Below are positions 23,277 to 64,000 of a stretch of DNA of 64,000 nucleotides, piece by piece. Made by a program: the position numbers and the translations under genes. This DNA comes from Antennarius striatus. Its lineage: Eukaryota > Chordata > Actinopteri > Lophiiformes > Antennariidae. The notes under the pieces were generated by a model. The model was not told the DNA's origin. It ran no database searches and saw only the letters and a list, made by a program, of their open reading frames with translations. The stretch is taken from assembly GCF_040054535.1 (NCBI RefSeq), contig NC_090797.1, positions 14,536,501 to 14,600,500 of the forward strand, given 5' to 3'. Numbering within the stretch: position 1 is the first letter of the stretch; every line of letters begins with the position of its first letter.

Positions 23277-23970
23277 AAGTTCTCCTGAATCAAGAATCCT
23301 CAGAGCAGTTTGTTGTGACTGACTTTGTGGTTACATCAGGGGACACTGTGTTAACAGTGTTCTGCTGTCAGATTCAGTGGTTGTAAGGAAGCAGCATCTC
23401 CTGACGTGAGATTCCCTGAATATCCACGGCGTCCTTACAGGAGGAGAACCGTCTGGTCGCTACCCAACACACTGAGCAGCAGCAGACGGTCCACCGGCTG
23501 CGTGCCTCTCCTCACAGCGAGGGTTTCAGTCCGGGTCTGTGTGATCACGTTCACCACCTTTGCCTTTGCTCTTTGTTAGCACTTAGAAGACACATAGACA
23601 AAATGCAAACTCACACATTTAGCTCTCCATGAGATTTTCTGCTTAGTCCTGGAGGAACAGACATACAGTCCTATTCAGATCTACTGCAAACACAGACACA
23701 CACTGACAGAGGAAGACTCTGTGGAGATTCTCAGTCCAGGCTTTTCCTACTAGTCCAGTTGACTTCATTCAACACAGACCAACATGCAGGAAACCCCCTG
23801 ATTCTCTCTTTCATCCACAGCAGACAAGACAAAGGGCATGAAGACCTTTTGCGGTCCTACAATGCATGAGCACTTTAATCTGCGTGGCTTCCACAGGGTG
23901 TTCGTTTCTTGCAGTCACTTCTCCCTGTGGATGATGGGAGGTGTTCAGGGTCGGGGGTCTGCAGCGGAGG

Positions 23971-60373
<36,403 letters not shown>

Positions 60374-60603
60374 GTTGTGGACCAAAGCAGACAGAGAGAG
60401 GTGAAGGGACCTCTATGTGGGCAGCAGCTGCTGTCCTGGCTGCTTCATGGCACTGGAAGAGAGGAAGGAGAAGCTCAGAGCAGAAAACCCCTCGGACCAC
60501 CGATGACCTGGGGTGATGCTGATTCACAAGGAAAACACTGCATATCTGAAGGAAACAGGCTATTTATCAACGTTTAGATGTTGTAGAAGCAAAGCAGGTA
60601 TAT

Positions 60604-60972
60604 TCCATCCATCCATCCATCCGTCCATTTTCTTGTTGGAAACAAGATTGTAAACGTCTTGTCTACAGCTGCTTGCCCGCAGTGCCGGTCACAGGTCTGC
60701 CGGAGCCTAACCCAGTTGGCTACGGGTGAACGGCAGGGTACACCCTAGATGGGATGCCAGGTCATTGTGAGGCCTCACGAGAACAAGCAACCACTCATGC
60801 TCATACTCACATCTACGGACAATTTAGAGCGACTAGTTCACTTATGCTGCATGGCTTTAGAGGAAGCCAGAGAACTCGGAGAGAATCCACACAGAGACAG
60901 GGAGAAAATGGAACCTGGTTCTGCTGTGGGGCGACAGCGCCACCCACTGTGCCGGCACCCACTGCACCGCAG
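60604..60972 (-). mobile_element. tRNA-derived SINE (family B), full length with GATG tail
   Basis: Head on the - strand near plus 60972 (GCAGTGGGTGCC-type), body with GGATTCTCTCCGAG and AACTAGTCGC, CCGTAGCC near the 3' part, ending in (GATG)n (plus CATCCATCCATCC at 60606-60625). It shows the complete head-to-tail layout of family B. Confidence 0.7.
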
Positions 60973-61098
60973 GTCTAATGTGACCAAAATATCCAACTCA
61001 GAAACTGGAGCATTTAACTTGATCAGGCTGTAATAAGTACTGTAATGCCACTGCATTGAAAAGTGATGGACTAACACAAACATGAATGAGGGGGAGTA

Positions 61099-61896
61099 CA
61101 GGTAGGTACGACCTATGCAACTTGCGACCGACCGACTTTACGACCACAATGTCCGGGCAACGAGGGCATTCCCTCCAGCCACAGTACTCACGCTCTGAGA
61201 CTCCCGCGCTCTCTTCAGTCACCACGGCGCACACACGCTGTTCAGTCACACTGTGAGATCAATGCTTAGGAGGCTGTGATGGAGAAATGTATGAATGGCG
61301 TATGGAAAAACTGTCAAGCGTTATGTGAACTCTTCTGCTGGATTTGAAAGTGACGAAGAACTTGATCAGATTCAGGAGAAAATAGTGAAACTGGCAAAAA
61401 ACCTCTCCTTGGAGAACTTACGAATGATCGCGCTGTAAGAAGAACTGATTGCGCTGGAAGAAGAAAGAGTGGAAGAAGAAGAGAGAAGAGAAGCAGAGAA
61501 AGAAGAGGAGGAAACAGAAAAAATGTTCACCGCCAAAGGCTTGTCAGAAGGCTTTTCCCTGTTAAATAAACTCTGTGCACACTTTGAAGAAATGGACATA
61601 GAACATAGAAACATTTGCAAGGATTGAACGGATGGTAAACGACGCTTTCCGTCCATATTGTGAAATTTATGAGGAGAAAAAGAAACAAACAATTCAGACA
61701 AAGCTCACAATGATTATGAAAAGATCGTCTCCCGCTCCCACCAACCCACGCGCTGCCCCAGCTGACGATCCGGACGACCCACAGCCAAGTACCAGCGATG
61801 CTGGATTGAATTTTTACTTAAGAGTCGATTTACGACCAAGTCGAATTACGACCGATCTATCGGGACCAATCGCGGTCGTAAGTCGACGACTACCTG
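61099..61896. mobile_element. Tigger/pogo-like transposon remnant with TA duplication
   Basis: The left end CAGGTAGGTACGACC and the inverted right end CAGGTAGTCGTCGACTTACG are flanked by TA (61097-61098, 61897-61898). The interior at about 61270-61800 reads as the C-terminal part of a Tigger-type transposase in broken frames (GLSEGFSLLNKLCAHFEEMD, ARIERMVNDAFRP, PTDDPDD-like acidic tail). The catalytic DDE core is missing. Confidence 0.8.
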
Positions 61897-61899
61897 TAT

Positions 61900-62670
61900 A
61901 ACATTAGGTGCTTTCCTCTCTGCTGGTTTGGGTTGAACTTTGACCTTAAGACCTTAAGCACTTGATCCTGCGGTGACTTTTATTGGACATTTGATGAATG
62001 GACAGGTAAAGAGGAAATATGTGTGTCTATACAGGATACACACAGAAACGCGCCACAGGTGACAGTTCAACCATTTGTAATATGTCAAACAAATTTAAAT
62101 AGGTGTGTCCATAAAGGTCTCACGCTAATCTCGCTTTGATGATTTCAACTAATTTGTCATTTTTTAGTGCAATGCAGGGCGAAGCGTGACCATACCTTGT
62201 CAAGATTTTAGTTCAAATTCATCCATTTCATACACATTTGCCAAATTGACTCAGTTGATCTCAGTCAAACTGTACTCGGATCACTGAGTCAGCAGATCCA
62301 GTCATCAAGGATGACTGGCAGTCAAGGAGGGTAGCAGGGAGACAGGATCATTAGCACACAGCAGGCCAGTCATGAAATGCCCTTTTTATCCAATGTGGTG
62401 AAATGTTTAAAATGAAGTAATATAAAATGCACACACAGCAAGGGCAATGTGTTACAGAAGTTGACGGAGTCGTAGGGACTATCTGACCCTGATGTTATGT
62501 AGAGTGAGAGTCCCTCTTCCTGGACTCAGATGAGTATTGGCAGTAGCCTTATCACCATACTTGCATGTGTTTTGATAAGATGAAATATTGATGTCAGTTC
62601 GACATGGGGTTGGTTTGACATGTGGCCAGTTGCCGGTGAGTCCAGTTAACCGCCCACCACATACACACAC
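61900..62670. other. Flanking sequence, nothing recognised
   Basis: No coding or repeat motif that I can support. It lies upstream of the large1 first coding exon and could hold regulatory sequence or a non-coding exon. Confidence 0.35.
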
Positions 62671-62679
62671 ATAGCAGAG

Positions 62680-62930
62680 CTTGGCTATAAGAATTCAACA
62701 GAAACTTCAATTGAGTGCCAGCTCGACTCCTGGGATGTGGTTACCAGAGATCTTCTTAGATAAGTATCTGTTAACATTGTTTGTCTGCATCATTGATGAC
62801 ACTGTTGTACTTCTCTCAACCTATGTATGATTTGAATTGACAAATATTTTATACTTAATGTACTTTTTCCTGTCTTAAGAAAACTTCTCTCCACCACACC
62901 AACACACCACAATGCTGGACAACGGCCAAT
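62680..62930. repeat. LTR-like dispersed repeat, copy 2
   Basis: Shares GATGACACTGTTGTACTTCT-type and GTATGATTTGAATTGACAAA blocks and AAACTTCTCTCCACCACAC with 22.77-23.08 kb, same orientation. Confidence 0.45.
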
Positions 62931-63179
62931 GGAAGCCTAGTTTTGTATGAGACCGCAAGAAAAGGGATAAACAGACGTCATGGGATCTACCGCATAGCCA
63001 AAATTTCAACGGTTCACAGAAACAGCTCGCCTCTGAGAACCTATGTAACCTGTTTAACTGTAGCAATAGCCACAGTTAGACAGGTTTGACCTTGACCTTG
63101 AGAAAACTAGGTCAATGTCAAATTTCAACTTTTGTACACTAAGGAACCGGATAAGATAGAAAGACGAGGGAAAGGCCAG

Positions 63180-63330
63180 TGTGAGTATGACCATAGATCA
63201 CTAGCTTTTATCTATGGTCAAAGCTAGTGCGTAGCTTTGACCTACCTTGAAAGGTCAAAGCTATGCACTTGTACTACTTTCAGGATACCCTGACCTACCT
63301 TGAAAGTTGGTCAGGGTAAGTCGCGGGATG
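63180..63330. repeat. Self-complementary direct and inverted repeat cluster
   Basis: GACCTACCTTGAAAG occurs twice (63239 and 63291). GACCATAGATCACTAGCTTT pairs with AGCTAGTGATC-like text and TTTATCTATGGTCAAAGCTA nearby, giving several short stems in 150 bp. Confidence 0.5.
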
Positions 63331-63619
63331 TTGCAGTCTCTGACTGCCTTGGTTCTAGTTACACATGTAACTGATTCAATGGAACGTCATTTTAGTCAGT
63401 CATGAGCAAAACTACATACTTACTGAAATAATTAAATATTGCTTTTATATCTTTGTAATGTGGAAATAGCTCCTTCATGTGACGGAAAGATGTGTGACAT
63501 TTACACATACAGAAGTGCTCAAGCTACAAACAGGAATTCCTCAACATTGACTTCAGGCGAATTGGCTGGCCTCAAATTCCCGTAGTTGTGATTGTTGATC
63601 TATCAGCATGTGGCTTTGC

Positions 63620-63745
63620 AGTACACTGGCACCGCGCCCAGAGTGTACCCTGCTTCACGCTCCACTTGGCTGGGATAGGCTCCAGCATCCCGCAACCCGC
63701 CATGAGCAGAAGAAGCCCTATTGAAAATGGATGGATGGATGGATG
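63620..63745 (+). mobile_element. SINE family B 3' end with GATG tail
   Basis: Reads GGGATAGGCTCCAGCATCCC, then CGCCATGAGCAGAAGAAG and AAATGGATGGATGGATGGAT. It is a 5'-truncated copy in + orientation. Confidence 0.75.
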
Positions 63746-64000
63746 ACTCTGGATTATTTTGACTCTGCGGTTTATTATTTTCCCGTAGCTTTCTCAAGTT
63801 CTCTGATAAACTACAGAACTCCTTCATGTTGCTTGGAAAAATTAGTAATTATAAACCTCTGAGCTGCAGCTGAACTATGTCACTGGGGAGGTCGGGGGGG
63901 GGGCTGTTCTTGATGAACCAACAGAGTGGACATAGACAGGGAGCTGTCATGTCTCGTAACCGGACCGGTAACAAGTTAAGACCATCATCACTGACTATGA

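Overview
The window is nuclear DNA of a ray-finned (teleost) fish. The evidence is two conserved vertebrate genes split by GT-AG introns, a dense load of teleost transposable elements (Rex3 and a second RTE-clade LINE, Tc1, Tigger-like elements, tRNA-derived SINEs), and long (GT)n, (TA)n and (AGAT)n microsatellites. The reverse transcriptase part of the Rex3 copy contains sequences that, as I recall them, match the standard Rex3 PCR primer sites. I cannot name the species.

Layout. RECQL (RecQ-like helicase 1) lies on the + strand at 809-12804. I joined 14 coding exons by reading frame, splice sites and family alignment, giving 639 codons plus stop (human RECQL: 649 residues). About 11 kb of repeat-rich intergenic DNA follows, with a tRNA-Ile(AAU) gene and a decayed second copy. 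large1 (LARGE xylosyl- and glucuronyltransferase 1) lies on the - strand at 60373-23971. Its 14 coding exons give 755 codons plus stop (human: 756 residues), and both DxD catalytic motifs are intact. The two genes converge tail to tail. At 60.4-64 kb, upstream of the large1 start codon, I see only repeats; the large1 promoter and any first non-coding exon were not found.

Most of the window is mobile or tandem DNA. The main pieces are: a Tigger-like element at 4.87-6.81 kb holding a nested MITE and a tandem array that resembles its own terminal repeat; a 650-bp telomere-like array in a RECQL intron; a Rex3/SINE/Tigger/(TA)n/Tc1 nest at 30.1-34.7 kb; a 2.7-kb RTE LINE at 36.6-39.3 kb; a minisatellite split by an inserted element at 44.6-45.8 kb; inverted repeats on both sides of a large1 exon; and a full Rex3 copy with a 10-bp target-site duplication at 57.06-60.02 kb.

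RECQL is a nuclear DNA helicase. LARGE1 is a Golgi enzyme that builds matriglycan on alpha-dystroglycan. They share no pathway, so their adjacency looks positional. I found no new multi-gene system. The observations most worth checking concern repeats at splice sites: UG repeats at three acceptors, repeat insertions ending at two large1 donors, an inverted-repeat pair around one large1 exon, and a stop-free 69-nt intron in RECQL. The shared 3' end of Rex3 and a SINE family is also worth testing.
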